Shown: positions 9,506 through 18,096, counted from the first letter of the stretch. The stretch is 64,000 bases of DNA from Marinibaculum pumilum (GCF_042646425.1 NZ_JBHRTR010000005.1:231773-295772); one strand, 5' to 3'. Numbers and translations are program-made. Notes: generated by a model from the letters alone, not told the origin.

Positions 9506-10789
9506 TCACTCGGCGGCCTGCGGGGCGTAGCGCTCCTTGATCCGGCGTTCAAGTTCCGGGCGGAAATGCCGCACCAGCCCCTGGATCGGCCAGGCCGCCG
9601 CATCGCCGAGCGCGCAGATCGTATGGCCCTCGACCTGGTAGGTGACCTCCAGCAGGGTGTCGATCTCCGACAGCTCGGCCTCGCCGCGGACCAGGCGTTC
9701 CATCACCCGCCACATCCAGCCGGTGCCCTCGCGGCAGGGCGTGCACTGGCCGCAGCTCTCATGCTTGTAGAACTTGGACAGGCGCGCGATTGCGCGCACC
9801 ACGTCGACCGACTTGTCCATCACGATCACGGCCGCGGTGCCCAGGCCGGACTTCACCTCGCGCAGCGAATCGAAGTCCATCAGGATCTCGTCGCAGGTCG
9901 CCTTCGGCAGCAGCGGGACAGAGGCGCCGCCCGGGATCACCGCCTGCAGGTTGTCCCAGCCGCCGATCACGCCGCCGGCATGCTTCTCGATGAGCTCCCG
10001 CAGCGGGATGCCCATCTCCTCCTCGACATTGCAGGGCTGGTTCACGCAGCCGGAGATGCAGAACACCTTGGTGCCGGTGTTGTTGGGCCGGCCCAGGCCG
10101 GCGAACCATTCCGCGCCGCGGCGCAGGATGGTCGGCGCGACCGCGATGCTCTCCACGTTGTTCACCGTGGTCGGGCAGCCCCAGACGCCGACATTGGCCG
10201 GAAACGGCGGCTTCAGCCGGGGCTGGCCCTTATGCCCTTCCAGGCTCTGGATCAGCGCCGTTTCCTCGCCGCAGATATAGGCGCCTGCCCCGCGATGCAC
10301 GTAGACGTCGAAGTCGTAGCCCGAGCCGCAGGCATTGCGGCCGACCAGGCCGGCCTCATAGGCCTCGTCGATCGCGGCCTCCAGCACGTCGGCCTCGTCG
10401 TGGAACTCGCCGCGGATATAAATGTAGGCCGCCACCGCGTTCATCGCGAAGCCGGCGACCAGGCAACCCTCGATCAGCTTGTGCGGATCGTGGCGCATCA
10501 TGTCCCGGTCCTTGCAGGTGCCGGGCTCGCCCTCGTCGGCATTGACCACCAGATAGGCCGGGCGACCGTCGGACTGCTTGGGCATGAAGGACCATTTCAG
10601 GCCGGTCGGAAAGCCGGCCCCGCCGCGGCCGCGCAGGCCGGATTTCTTCATCTCGTCGATGATCGCGTCGCGGCCGCGCGCCAGGATCTCGCCCGTGCCG
10701 TCCCAGTCGCCACGCATGCGGGCCGATTTCAGGCGCCAGTCATGGTGGCCGTAGAGGTTCGTGAAGATCCGGTCCTGATCCGCAAGCAT
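9506..10789 (-). CDS. nuoF: NADH-quinone oxidoreductase subunit F (FMN/NADH binding)
   Basis: NuoF (427 aa) binds NADH and FMN and holds cluster N3, so it is the electron entry point of complex I. The glycine-rich nucleotide motif GRGGAGFPTG is at residues 54-63. The [4Fe-4S] ligands are Cys346, Cys349 and Cys352 in ESCGQCTPCREG plus Cys392. Length and motif spacing are typical. It is followed after 92 bases by nuoG. Confidence 0.98.
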   Translation of the reverse strand: MLADQDRIFTNLYGHHDWRLKSARMRGDWDGTGEILARGRDAIIDEMKKSGLRGRGGAGFPTGLKWSFMPKQSDGRPAYLVVNADEGEPGTCKDRDMMRHDPHKLIEGCLVAGFAMNAVAAYIYIRGEFHDEADVLEAAIDEAYEAGLVGRNACGSGYDFDVYVHRGAGAYICGEETALIQSLEGHKGQPRLKPPFPANVGVWGCPTTVNNVESIAVAPTILRRGAEWFAGLGRPNNTGTKVFCISGCVNQPCNVEEEMGIPLRELIEKHAGGVIGGWDNLQAVIPGGASVPLLPKATCDEILMDFDSLREVKSGLGTAAVIVMDKSVDVVRAIARLSKFYKHESCGQCTPCREGTGWMWRVMERLVRGEAELSEIDTLLEVTYQVEGHTICALGDAAAWPIQGLVRHFRPELERRIKERYAPQAAE

Positions 10790-10872
10790 CGCCTAAATCC
10801 GCTCACTTCCGGCGCGCCGCTTCCGGCCCGCCCCGTTCTTGTTCCCGCGACACCAGGTGCCGCGTCCGCCGG

Positions 10873-11523
10873 TCACTCCGCCGCGTCGCCGCGCCTGGCC
10901 GGTTCGCCGTAGTTGACGTCCGATGCCACGAGGCTCGTCTGTCCGCCGGCCGGGCAGGATGTCTGCCGCCCCGCCAGGGAACCGGCCGGCGGCGCCTTGC
11001 CGGCCGCGACAGCGTCCAGCAGCTCCACCACGTTCTCCGGCGTCAGGTCCTCGTAATAGCCATCGCCGATCTGCAGCATCGGCGCGTTCACGCAGGCGCC
11101 CAGGCACTCCACCTCCTTCAGGGTGAAGGCGCCGTCGGCGCTCGTCTGCCCCAGGTGGATGCCGAGCCGCTTCTCGCAGGCGGCGACGATGGCGTCGGAG
11201 CCGCGCAGCCAGCACGGGGTGGTGGTGCAGACCTGCACCAGGTGGCGGCCCACCGGTGCCAGGTTGAACATCGTGTAGAAGGTCGCGACCTCCCAGGCCC
11301 GGATGTAGGGCATGTCCAGCAGCTCGGCGACATGACGCACCGCGGCCTGCGGCAGCCAGTTGTCGTGCTGGCGCTGCGCCAGGTCCAGCAGCGGGATCAC
11401 CGCGCTCTGCTGCCGGCCGGGCGGATACTTGGCGATGACCCGCTTCGCCTTTTCGGCATTGGCCTCGGTGAAGGCGAAGCTGTCGGGCTGCGCCTCGGGC
11501 GGCGCGATGGTCGGTGCCGTCAT
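10873..11523 (-). CDS. nuoE: NADH-quinone oxidoreductase subunit E ([2Fe-2S])
   Basis: NuoE (216 aa) is the thioredoxin-fold [2Fe-2S] (N1a) subunit next to NuoF. Ligands are Cys99 and Cys104 in CTTTPCWLRG and Cys140 and Cys144 in ECLGACVNAP. The ATG overlaps the nuoD stop by 4 bases (ATGA). The frame is open for over 100 codons upstream, but that region is inside nuoD and was not used. The last ~35 residues form a polar tail beyond the conserved domain. Confidence 0.97.
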   Translation of the reverse strand: MTAPTIAPPEAQPDSFAFTEANAEKAKRVIAKYPPGRQQSAVIPLLDLAQRQHDNWLPQAAVRHVAELLDMPYIRAWEVATFYTMFNLAPVGRHLVQVCTTTPCWLRGSDAIVAACEKRLGIHLGQTSADGAFTLKEVECLGACVNAPMLQIGDGYYEDLTPENVVELLDAVAAGKAPPAGSLAGRQTSCPAGGQTSLVASDVNYGEPARRGDAAE

Positions 11524-12698
11524 CGGTCGATCTCCCCGAACACGATGTCCATGCTGCCCACGATCGCGACGGCATCGGCGAGCATGTAGCCCTTCGACAG
11601 GAAATCCGTGGCCTGAAGGTGGACATAGGCCGGGGAGCGGATCTTGCAGCGATAGGGCTTGTTGCTGCCGTCGGAGACCAGGTAGACGCCGAACTCGCCC
11701 TTGGTGGATTCCACCGCGGCATAGGCCTCGCCGGCGGGCACGTGATAGCCCTCGGTATAGAGCTTGAAGTGGTGGATCAGCGCCTCCATCGAGCGCTTCA
11801 TCTCCGCCCGCGGCGGCGGCACGACCTTGCGGTCGTCGGCATGGACCGGGCCGCCGGGCATCTTCTCGATGCACTGGCGCATGATGCGCACGCTCTGGCG
11901 CATCTCCTCCACCCGGCAGAGATAGCGGGCATAGCAGTCGCCGTTATTGCCGACCGGCAGGTCGAAATCCATCTCCGCATAGGCGTCGTAGGGCTGCGCC
12001 TTGCGCAGATCCCAGGGCACGCCGGCGGAGCGCAGCATGATGCCGGTAAAGCCCCAGTCGATGGCATCCTCCGGCGTGATCGGGCCGACATCGACGTTGC
12101 GCTGCTTGAAGATGCGGTTCTCGGTCAGCAGGTCCTCGATATCGTCGATGACCTTTCCGACCCGGTCGCAATACTTGTAGATCTCCTCCGCCATGCCGGC
12201 CGGCATGTCCTGGTGGACGCCGCCGGGGCGGAAATAGGCGCAGTGCATGCGCGCGCCGGAGACCCCTTCGTAGAACTCCATCATCTTCTCGCGCTCTTCG
12301 AAGCCCCAGAGCGCGGGCGTGGTGGCGCCGACGTCGAGCGCATGCGTGGTGACGTTCAGCATGTGGTTCATGACACGGGTCAGTTCGCTGAACAGCACGC
12401 GCACATACTGGCCGCGCGGCGGCACGGTCAGGCCCAGCAGCCGTTCCACGGCGAGCGCGTAGGCATGCTCCTGGTTCATCGGCGAGACATAGTCCAGCCG
12501 GTCGAAATAGGGCACCGCCTGCAGGTATGTCTTGTGCTCGATCAGCTTTTCGGTGCCGCGGTGCAGGAGGCCGATATGCGGGTCCGCCCGCTCGACCACC
12601 TCGCCGTCCAGCTCCAGCACCAGGCGCAGCACGCCATGCGCCGCCGGGTGCTGGGGCCCGAAGTTCATCGTGTAGTTGGCGATCTGGACCTCGCCCAT
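11520..12698 (-). CDS. nuoD: NADH-quinone oxidoreductase subunit D
   Basis: NuoD (392 aa) is the 49-kDa-type subunit that forms most of the quinone-binding pocket together with NuoB. The family signature NFGPQHPAAHGVLR lies near the N-terminus, and HIGLLHRGTEKLIE follows. The ATG giving MGEVQIANYTMNF was chosen because these are the first family-like residues. An open 48-codon upstream extension is Arg/Pro-rich and overlaps the space after nuoC. NuoC and NuoD are separate proteins here, not fused as in Escherichia coli. Confidence 0.97.
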   Translation of the reverse strand: MGEVQIANYTMNFGPQHPAAHGVLRLVLELDGEVVERADPHIGLLHRGTEKLIEHKTYLQAVPYFDRLDYVSPMNQEHAYALAVERLLGLTVPPRGQYVRVLFSELTRVMNHMLNVTTHALDVGATTPALWGFEEREKMMEFYEGVSGARMHCAYFRPGGVHQDMPAGMAEEIYKYCDRVGKVIDDIEDLLTENRIFKQRNVDVGPITPEDAIDWGFTGIMLRSAGVPWDLRKAQPYDAYAEMDFDLPVGNNGDCYARYLCRVEEMRQSVRIMRQCIEKMPGGPVHADDRKVVPPPRAEMKRSMEALIHHFKLYTEGYHVPAGEAYAAVESTKGEFGVYLVSDGSNKPYRCKIRSPAYVHLQATDFLSKGYMLADAVAIVGSMDIVFGEIDR

Positions 12699-12792
12699 CG
12701 CGCCGCTCCTCAAGATCCGTCCCGGGCATGCCCTGCGGCATGCCCGTCTGCACCTGCCGTTCGTCCCGCAGCCCGGGCCGCGGGACCGGCCG

Positions 12793-13428
12793 TCATTTCT
12801 TTTCCGCCGCCGCCTCGGCCTTCTCGTCGCCGGGCAGGACATATTGCGCGCCTTCCCAGGGGCTCATGAAGTCGAAGCCCCGGAACTCCTGGGTCAGGGT
12901 CACGGGTTCGTAGACCACCCGCTTCTGCTCGGCGTCATAGCGCACTTCGACATGCCCCGTGAGGGGGAAGTCCTTGCGCATCGGATGCCCCTCGAAGCCG
13001 TAGTCGGTGAGCAGCCGCCGCAGGTCCGGATGGTCGGAGAACAGGACCCCGTAAAGGTCCCAGACCTCGCGCTCGAACCAGTTGGCGCAGGAAAACACGC
13101 CGGTCACCGACGGCACCGGGGTTTCCTCGTCCGTCGCCAGCTTGACCCGCAGCCGCTGGTTCAGGCGCAGGCTCAGCAGGTGGTAGACCACCTCGAACCG
13201 CTTCGGCCGGTCCGGATAGTCCACGCCGCAGATGTCGACCAGCATCGCGAACTGGCAATTGCTGTCGTCGCGCAGGAAGGTCATCACGCCGACGACATGG
13301 TCCGCGCGCACCTGGATCGTCAGTTCGCCATGGGCCACATCGGTGCCAAGCACGTCGTCGCTGCGCGCCCCGGCGATATAGCTGCCGAGTTCGTGCAGCG
13401 CGTGGTCCTGGTCCGCCGCCTCGCTCAC
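12793..13428 (-). CDS. nuoC: NADH-quinone oxidoreductase subunit C
   Basis: NuoC (211 aa) is the 30-kDa-type subunit of the connecting module of complex I. The signature segment FEREVWDLYGVLFSDHPDLR is followed by LLTDYGFEGHPMRKDFPLTG, both highly conserved. The tail is rich in Glu, Ala and Lys. The gene follows nuoB by 30 bases. Confidence 0.97.
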   Translation of the reverse strand: MSEAADQDHALHELGSYIAGARSDDVLGTDVAHGELTIQVRADHVVGVMTFLRDDSNCQFAMLVDICGVDYPDRPKRFEVVYHLLSLRLNQRLRVKLATDEETPVPSVTGVFSCANWFEREVWDLYGVLFSDHPDLRRLLTDYGFEGHPMRKDFPLTGHVEVRYDAEQKRVVYEPVTLTQEFRGFDFMSPWEGAQYVLPGDEKAEAAAEKK

Positions 13429-13458
13429 TTGCCCCGTCCCTTCTGTTGCGCGTCCCGC

Positions 13459-14010
13459 CTAGCGGGCAATGGTCGACGTCCGGCGGATCTTACGCTGCAG
13501 CTGCAGGATGCCGTAGACCAGCGCCTCCGCGGTCGGCGGGCAGCCCGGCACGTAGATGTCGACCGGCACGATGCGGTCGCAGCCGCGCACCACCGAATAG
13601 GAATAGTGGTAGTAGCCGCCGCCATTGGCGCATGACCCCATGGAGATCACGTAGCGCGGCTCCGGCATCTGGTCATAGAGCTTGCGCAGCGCCGGCGCCA
13701 TCTTGTTGGTCAGGGTGCCGGCGACGATCATCACGTCGGACTGCCGCGGCGAGGCCCGCGGCATCGCCCCGAAGCGGTCCAGGTCGTAGCGGGCCATGTA
13801 GGCATGGATCATCTCCACGCCGCAGCAGGCCAGGCCGAAGGTCATCGGCCAGAGCGAGCCCGTCCGGCCCCAGTTCACCAGCTTGTCCAGGCTGGTGATC
13901 AGGAAGCCGCGATCGGCCAGCTCGGCATTGACCTCCCTGAAGAAGGCGTCCTGGGACAGGTCCTGTGCCGCCCTGTCCTGGACGGCGGGTCCGGGTGTCG
14001 CGACAGACAT
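13459..14010 (-). CDS. nuoB: NADH-quinone oxidoreductase subunit B (N2 cluster)
   Basis: NuoB (183 aa) holds cluster N2, the last electron carrier before quinone. The tandem cysteines Cys62-Cys63 in GLACCGVEMI, Cys127 in SMGSCANGG and Cys157 in YVPGCPPTAEAL give the four ligands expected for the PSST family. The N-terminal ~20 residues are variable. The gene starts 116 bases after the nuoA stop. Confidence 0.98.
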   Translation of the reverse strand: MSVATPGPAVQDRAAQDLSQDAFFREVNAELADRGFLITSLDKLVNWGRTGSLWPMTFGLACCGVEMIHAYMARYDLDRFGAMPRASPRQSDVMIVAGTLTNKMAPALRKLYDQMPEPRYVISMGSCANGGGYYHYSYSVVRGCDRIVPVDIYVPGCPPTAEALVYGILQLQRKIRRTSTIAR

Positions 14011-14126
14011 CTGACTACTCCAGCATCAACAATGCGCAGGGCATTCCGGGGCTCCGGCCCGGCGGAGCACCATTCGGCTCCGGCACGGGAAGCACCCCCG
14101 TCCCTGCCCGGTCAACGTCCGCGGGC

Positions 14127-14492
14127 TCATTCCCATTCCAGGGCGCCCTTCTTCCACTCGTAGACGAAGCCGATCGTCAGCACGCCCAGGAACACCATCA
14201 TCGACCAGAAGCCGAACATGCCGATATCGCCCAGGGTGATCGCCCAGGGAAACAGGAAGGCCACCTCGAGGTCGAAGATGATGAACAGGATGGCGACCAG
14301 GTAGAAGCGGACGTCGAATTGGCGGCGCGAATCCGAGAACGGCTCGAAGCCGCATTCGTAGGTGGAGACCTTCTCGGGATCGGGGTTCTGCCGGGCGGTG
14401 ATGAACGGGATGAAGATCAGGACGACCGACAGGCCGCCGGCAAGGGCGATGAAGATCGCGATCGGGAGATATTCCTGCAGAAGTGCGTCCAT
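14127..14492 (-). CDS. nuoA: NADH-quinone oxidoreductase subunit A
   Basis: NuoA (121 aa) is the ND3-type three-helix membrane subunit, first in the operon. The conserved loop with the switch cysteine is seen in TYECGFEPFSDSRRQFDVRF, followed by the acidic helix ILFIIFDLEVAFLFPW. The ATG giving MDALLQEYLPIAIF is the family start. The frame is open far upstream, through the tandem repeats of the leader, but this has no family resemblance. Confidence 0.97.
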   Translation of the reverse strand: MDALLQEYLPIAIFIALAGGLSVVLIFIPFITARQNPDPEKVSTYECGFEPFSDSRRQFDVRFYLVAILFIIFDLEVAFLFPWAITLGDIGMFGFWSMMVFLGVLTIGFVYEWKKGALEWE

Positions 14493-14495
14493 CTT

Positions 14496-14590
14496 TCTCT
14501 CGCCCTGTCCGGCCTCTCTCGCCCAGTCCGGCTTCTCTTGCCCAGTCCGGCTTCTCTTGCCCAGTCCGGCTACTCTTGCCCTGTCTCGTT
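14496..14590. repeat. Five tandem 19-bp repeats in the nuo leader
   Basis: The unit tctcttgcccagtccggct occurs five times head to tail. The two central copies are identical and the outer ones differ at a few positions. The block begins 4 bases upstream of the nuoA ATG, so it would be transcribed as the end of the leader and lies where the ribosome binding site should be. Confidence 0.9.
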
Positions 14591-14725
14591 CGCCCGCGCG
14601 GCCGGCGCTCACCCGCCTGGCTGGGGCCCGCTGCCCCGTTTCGACAGGGACGGCGAAACGCCGGGGGCCGCTGCGGATATCGGTCGCTAGCCGTATACCG
14701 GTCGGACGCCTTTGCCAACCGGTTT

Positions 14726-14765
14726 GCCATTGCACTGCGACATTCGCCATCGCAGTGCGACATTC
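14726..14765. repeat. Two tandem 20-bp repeats with an internal dyad
   Basis: gccattgcactgcgacattc is directly followed by a second copy with two mismatches. Across the junction a perfect 9-bp inverted repeat is formed (GCACTGCGA, 9-base spacer, TCGCAGTGC; 14732-14758). It lies about 35 bases downstream of the predicted nuo -10 element, a plausible place for a regulator or an RNA hairpin. Confidence 0.8.
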
Positions 14766-14798
14766 AGTGTGCAGCGCAGCGAAGGCTTCGCGGGGCGG

Positions 14799-14827
14799 AG
14801 TATAGTGGTCGGCGGGGCCGGAGGCAA
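14799..14827 (-). promoter_or_regulatory. Candidate sigma70-type promoter of the nuo operon
   Basis: On the minus strand TTGCCT and TATACT are separated by 17 bases, matching 4/6 and 5/6 consensus positions. It is the best such pair I saw between the amidohydrolase gene and nuoA. The predicted start would be near 14792. This is read from sequence only. Confidence 0.5.
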
Positions 14828-14901
14828 AGCCGCATCGGCTGCGATTCCGAAGCCGACAGAAGAGGTTAACGGGACTTTGCCCTGCCCCGCCTGCCGGCTC
14901 G

Positions 14902-15720
14902 CTACGCCTGGAGGCGGAAGACCCGCCGGGCATTGCCGGACAGGAAAGCCGCCCGCTGCGCATCGTCCAGGCCCAGCGCGTCGAGGCCTTCGAGGCATTT
15001 CGCGGGCGTGATCATCGGGTAGTTGGTGCCGAACATGACCCGGCTCTGCCCCAGGCCGTGCATATACTCCACGAAGCCGGCGGGAAGGCGCGCCAGGGTG
15101 TAGGCGGAGGTGTCGACATGGAAGTTCGGGAACTTGACGGTCAGGGAGACCAGTTCGTCCAGCCAGGGAAAGCCGACATGCCCGCCGACCACGGTCAGGT
15201 CCGGAAAGTCGAGCAGAACGTCCTCCAGATAGGGAATCAGGCGGCCGGTCTCCGAGCGCCGCAGGGGGCCCGTATGGCCGATCTGCGTGCAGAACGGGAC
15301 GCCGGCCTCGATGCAGGCGACGTAGACCGGATAGTAGCGCCGGTCGTTCGGCGGCAGGTCCCAGAGCCAGGGCACGACCCGCACGCCGACGAAGCGGCGC
15401 CCGTCCACCCAGCGACGGATCTCACGCACCGCTCCCATCGGGTCGGTCAGGTCCACGCTGGCCAGGCCGCGGAGCCGGTCGGGCGCCTGTTCGATCTGCG
15501 CCGCGACCTCCGCGTTGGAAATCAGGGCGCCCTGCGGGCCGTGCCAGGCCGAGAGGAGCGCGATCTCTACCCCGCCCGCGTCCATCGCGGCCAGCGCCTC
15601 CGGCACCGTCGGCACCGGCCGGCGGCCGCTCCGCCCGGTCCAGCGCAGCAGGGTCGCCATCCAGGGCGCCTCCGCCATCCGTTCGGTCGTGATCTGTGCC
15701 CATGCATCGATGATCGCCAT
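14902..15720 (-). CDS. Amidohydrolase 2 family (TIM-barrel metal-dependent hydrolase)
   Basis: A 272-aa protein of the amidohydrolase-2/ACMSD-like family, which hydrolyses or decarboxylates varied small molecules. Typical segments are the N-terminal IIDAWAQITTERM (where the usual HxH is replaced), the central TQIGHTGPL, the strand VVGGHVGFPWLDELV, FHVDTSAY and the C-terminal RVMFGTNYPMITPAKCLE. The N-terminal metal motif is DAWAQ rather than HxH, so the metal site may be reduced. A ribosome site GGAGG lies 6 bases before the ATG. It is divergent from a marR gene whose palindromic operator lies in this gene's promoter, so it is probably under MarR control. Substrate unknown. Confidence 0.82.
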   Translation of the reverse strand: MAIIDAWAQITTERMAEAPWMATLLRWTGRSGRRPVPTVPEALAAMDAGGVEIALLSAWHGPQGALISNAEVAAQIEQAPDRLRGLASVDLTDPMGAVREIRRWVDGRRFVGVRVVPWLWDLPPNDRRYYPVYVACIEAGVPFCTQIGHTGPLRRSETGRLIPYLEDVLLDFPDLTVVGGHVGFPWLDELVSLTVKFPNFHVDTSAYTLARLPAGFVEYMHGLGQSRVMFGTNYPMITPAKCLEGLDALGLDDAQRAAFLSGNARRVFRLQA

Positions 15721-15736
15721 CGGCGGCCTCCATCCG

Positions 15737-15758
15737 ATTATAACTTCATGTATGAAGT
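15737..15758 (-). promoter_or_regulatory. MarR-type operator next to a perfect -10 box
   Basis: The sequence ACTTCAT-GT-ATGAAGT (15743-15758) is a perfect 7+2+7 inverted repeat in the divergent marR/amidohydrolase spacer. Directly beside it on the minus strand is TATAAT (15737-15742), a consensus -10. The operator therefore occupies the whole -35/-10 spacer of the amidohydrolase promoter. The size and symmetry fit MarR operators. That the adjacent MarR binds it is inference. Confidence 0.65.
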
Positions 15759-15815
15759 ATATAGCCGGATCGATGCCCCCGGACCAGGGCAGCCCCGACC
15801 GATGCGACCGGCGCC

Positions 15816-16247
15816 ATGACCGCCCGGGAGCTGCGCCTTTACCACCGGCTGCAGCGCGCCGCCCATGACCTGAAGAAGGCCGCCGACCGCAGGGTCGTCG
15901 AAGCCGCCGACCTGACGACCGCGCAGGCCGCGGTCCTGGCCGTGGTGATGGATGGCGAGCCGGCCTCGCAGAGGGGCGTGGCGGAGGCGCTTGGCCTCAA
16001 CGAATCCGCGGTGACGGCGATGGTGGGCCGGCTGCTGACGGCCGGCTATCTGGTCCGCACCCGCAGCGCCGCGGACCAGCGGGCCTGGGAACTGCGGCTG
16101 AGCCCGGCGGGGCGCGAGGTGCTGGCACGCATCGAGACCCCCTTCGCAGGGGTCAACCGGCGGATCGAGGAGGTGCTGTCGAAGGAAGAGATGCAGTCGC
16201 TGGCCGACTGCCTGGACCGGCTGTCCGACGCGTTCCGCGCCGACTGA
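15816..16247 (+). CDS. MarR family transcriptional regulator
   Basis: A 143-aa winged-helix regulator of the MarR family. The helix-turn-helix with wing covers roughly residues 45-100: QRGVAEALGLNESAVTAMVGR, then LLTAGYLVRTRSAADQRAWELRLS, which carries the typical D-R wing. Flanking helices would form the dimer interface. MarR proteins are usually repressors released by small phenolic or lipophilic ligands. The divergent amidohydrolase and the palindrome between the two genes make it a likely local autoregulator. Ligand unknown. Confidence 0.9.
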   Translation: MTARELRLYHRLQRAAHDLKKAADRRVVEAADLTTAQAAVLAVVMDGEPASQRGVAEALGLNESAVTAMVGRLLTAGYLVRTRSAADQRAWELRLSPAGREVLARIETPFAGVNRRIEEVLSKEEMQSLADCLDRLSDAFRAD

Positions 16248-16306
16248 GGTCCGGAGACACCCGCTGCGGCGGATGCGCCTTGCCCGGCATCCGGGCACCG
16301 GCAGGA

Positions 16307-16383
16307 TGGCGCGAGTGACGGGACTCGAACCCGCGGCCTCTGGCGTGACAGGCCAGCGCTCTAACCAACTGAGCTACACCCGC
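16307..16383 (-). tRNA. tRNA-Asp (GTC)
   Basis: A 77-nt cloverleaf. The acceptor stem is GCGGGTG/CACTCGC, the D-arm GCTC...GAGC, the anticodon stem CTGGC/GCCAG with loop CTGTCAC (anticodon GTC), and the T-arm has TTCGAGT. Discriminator G and CCA are encoded. It stands alone between marR and the adenylate cyclase gene. Confidence 0.97.
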
Positions 16384-16461
16384 ATCCAACCGGTTCCGTC
16401 AGCGCGCCGATGCGTATCGCCGGTGACGGAGCGCTGCATGTAAGCGCTCCCAGGCAGGGTG

Positions 16462-17808
16462 TCAAGCAGATCTCGCATCGGCGCCGAAGCTTCTCGCAAG
16501 AAGCCGTTCCGCCCTGCCCCGCAGCGCGATCTCCTGCGGATCGGAGAAGCCGGAAAGCAGCCCCTGGCAGGCCTCGCCCCCCTCCGCGGCGGCGCGGCCG
16601 ACAAGCGCCTCGCTGACCAGCGCCAGGCATCCCTGGCTGCGAGTCGCCTCCTCCAGCCGGGCGGCGACATTGACAACATCGCCCAGGACGGCGAACTCGA
16701 ACTGCCGCTCGCTGCCGACATCGCCCAGGACCACGGGACCGTAATGGGCGCCCACCGCCAGCCGCAGGACCGGCTTGCCGGCTGCGGCGCGCCTGCCGTT
16801 CCAGGCCGCCATCGCGGCCTGCAGGTCCACCACGCAGCTCAGGGCGGCGACGGCATCGCGGGCGCCGGCGCGCGGGGTGCCGAAGGTGATCATGGCACCG
16901 TCGCCGAGGAACTTGTTGAGCGTGCCCCCGTGCTGGAACACCACGTCCTCCAGGATCCGGTGCAGCTGCTGCAGCAGCGCGAACATCTCGTCGGGCGGCA
17001 GCCGCTCTGCCAGCCGGGTGAAACCGACCAGGTCGACGAAGAGCACGGCCGCGGGCTGGTCGCTGCGGACGGCGAAGGGTTCGTGGCTGTCCACCAGTTC
17101 GGCGACGAGGTTCGGCGGGAAATAGCGTTCCAGGTTGCTGCGCGCCCGCACTGCCTCGGACCGGCGCACGGCATAGGCGCGGGAGCGCCGCGCCACCTCG
17201 GTCGCCGCCAGGGTGAGCAGCAGCAGGATGACCACCCGCTGCAGCTCCACGCCGATATCGACGAATCCGGGATCGCCCATCGCCGACAGGATGTCGGCAT
17301 TGCTGAACTGCGTGCTGCTGCCGCCGATCCGGCCGACATCCGTCCGCACGCCCGGCTGGGCAAGGATAAGCAGGATCGTCGCCGTCCAGGCGGCGACGGT
17401 TGCCAGCCCGGTGAACAGCACGAGTCGCGGCGACAGGCTGAAGGCCGCCATCACGATGATCAGGACCAGGAAGCCGGCCGCGTTGAAGCGCAGCACGACC
17501 GGCACAGGCAGCGGATCGGCGAACAGCGGATTCGGCACCGCCACGGCAATGCAGATGATCACCGCGTCGGCGAGCGCGAAGAGGTAGGAATGCCAGGGCC
17601 GCCCGGCCGGACCGCAGCGCAGGCGATAGTTCGCATAGCCCAGCGCGCAGATCAGCAGGAGGATCGGCAGGTAGAAGAGGCTCTGCGGCCAGGGCACCAG
17701 GACCAGGACCAGGGCCATCGCTGCCGGCAGCACGATCAGCCGCAGGCGTAGCCCCAGCCGGATGCCGTCCAGTTCCTCGCTCGCGAAGCCGGTCGGGTCA
17801 GCGGCCAT
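16462..17808 (-). CDS. Membrane-anchored class III adenylate/guanylate cyclase
   Basis: A 448-aa protein with an N-terminal membrane domain and a C-terminal class III cyclase homology domain, expected to make cAMP (or cGMP) in the cytoplasm. About five or six hydrophobic segments occupy residues ~20-220, and an amphipathic linker precedes the catalytic part. Catalytic features include AVLFVDLVGFTRLAE (first metal Asp), GGTLNKFLGDGAMITFG (substrate Lys and second metal Asp) and FEFAVLGDVVNVAARLEE (nucleotide and transition-state region). The membrane domain may sense a signal. It could equally be annotated only as an adenylate/guanylate cyclase domain protein. Confidence 0.9.
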   Translation of the reverse strand: MAADPTGFASEELDGIRLGLRLRLIVLPAAMALVLVLVPWPQSLFYLPILLLICALGYANYRLRCGPAGRPWHSYLFALADAVIICIAVAVPNPLFADPLPVPVVLRFNAAGFLVLIIVMAAFSLSPRLVLFTGLATVAAWTATILLILAQPGVRTDVGRIGGSSTQFSNADILSAMGDPGFVDIGVELQRVVILLLLTLAATEVARRSRAYAVRRSEAVRARSNLERYFPPNLVAELVDSHEPFAVRSDQPAAVLFVDLVGFTRLAERLPPDEMFALLQQLHRILEDVVFQHGGTLNKFLGDGAMITFGTPRAGARDAVAALSCVVDLQAAMAAWNGRRAAAGKPVLRLAVGAHYGPVVLGDVGSERQFEFAVLGDVVNVAARLEEATRSQGCLALVSEALVGRAAAEGGEACQGLLSGFSDPQEIALRGRAERLLARSFGADARSA

Positions 17809-18020
17809 GGTGGTGCATGGCGGGATATCGGGACAGGAATGGTGTGCGGGGTAACGTCAGGCCCGCAGGTCCGGCAGGACGCGGCGCCTGTTTCCCCGGC
17901 CCCCCTTCGCTCCCGGGAAAGTTCTCCGGTGGGCTTCGGACGACACGCCGTCGCCCAAGATCCTGTTCCGGGTGGCATGCCACCCGAAGCCCGCCGGGAC
18001 AATTCTTGAGGGGCGAAGGG

Positions 18021-18096
18021 TGGTGGGCGGTGACGGGTTCGAACCGCCGACCCTCTCGGTGTAAACGAGATGCTCTACCAGCTGAGCTAACCGCCC
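18021..18096 (-). tRNA. tRNA-Val (TAC)
   Basis: A 76-nt cloverleaf with acceptor GGGCGGT/ACCGCCC, anticodon stem TCTCG/CGAGA, loop TTTACAC (anticodon TAC) and T-loop TTCGAAC. ACCA is encoded at the 3' end. It lies just downstream of hup on the same strand. Confidence 0.97.

Larger units (their letters stand above)
14493..14901 (-). other. nuo operon leader and promoter region (no gene)
   Basis: This 409-base space between nuoA and the amidohydrolase contains no credible gene. It holds a sigma70-like promoter at its upstream end, a 20-bp tandem duplication containing a dyad, and five 19-bp tandem repeats just before nuoA. All are listed separately. The predicted transcript would have a leader of about 300 bases. 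Confidence 0.75.

Noticed and set aside
2511..9530. Long plus-strand frames opposite nuoL and nuoG
   Set aside because: They mirror conserved complex I genes and have Gln/Asp/His/Arg-rich compositions typical of reverse-strand shadows, with no ribosome sites or motifs.
14496..14590. CRISPR array
   Set aside because: The five 19-bp repeats are directly adjacent with no spacers, and no cas genes are present.
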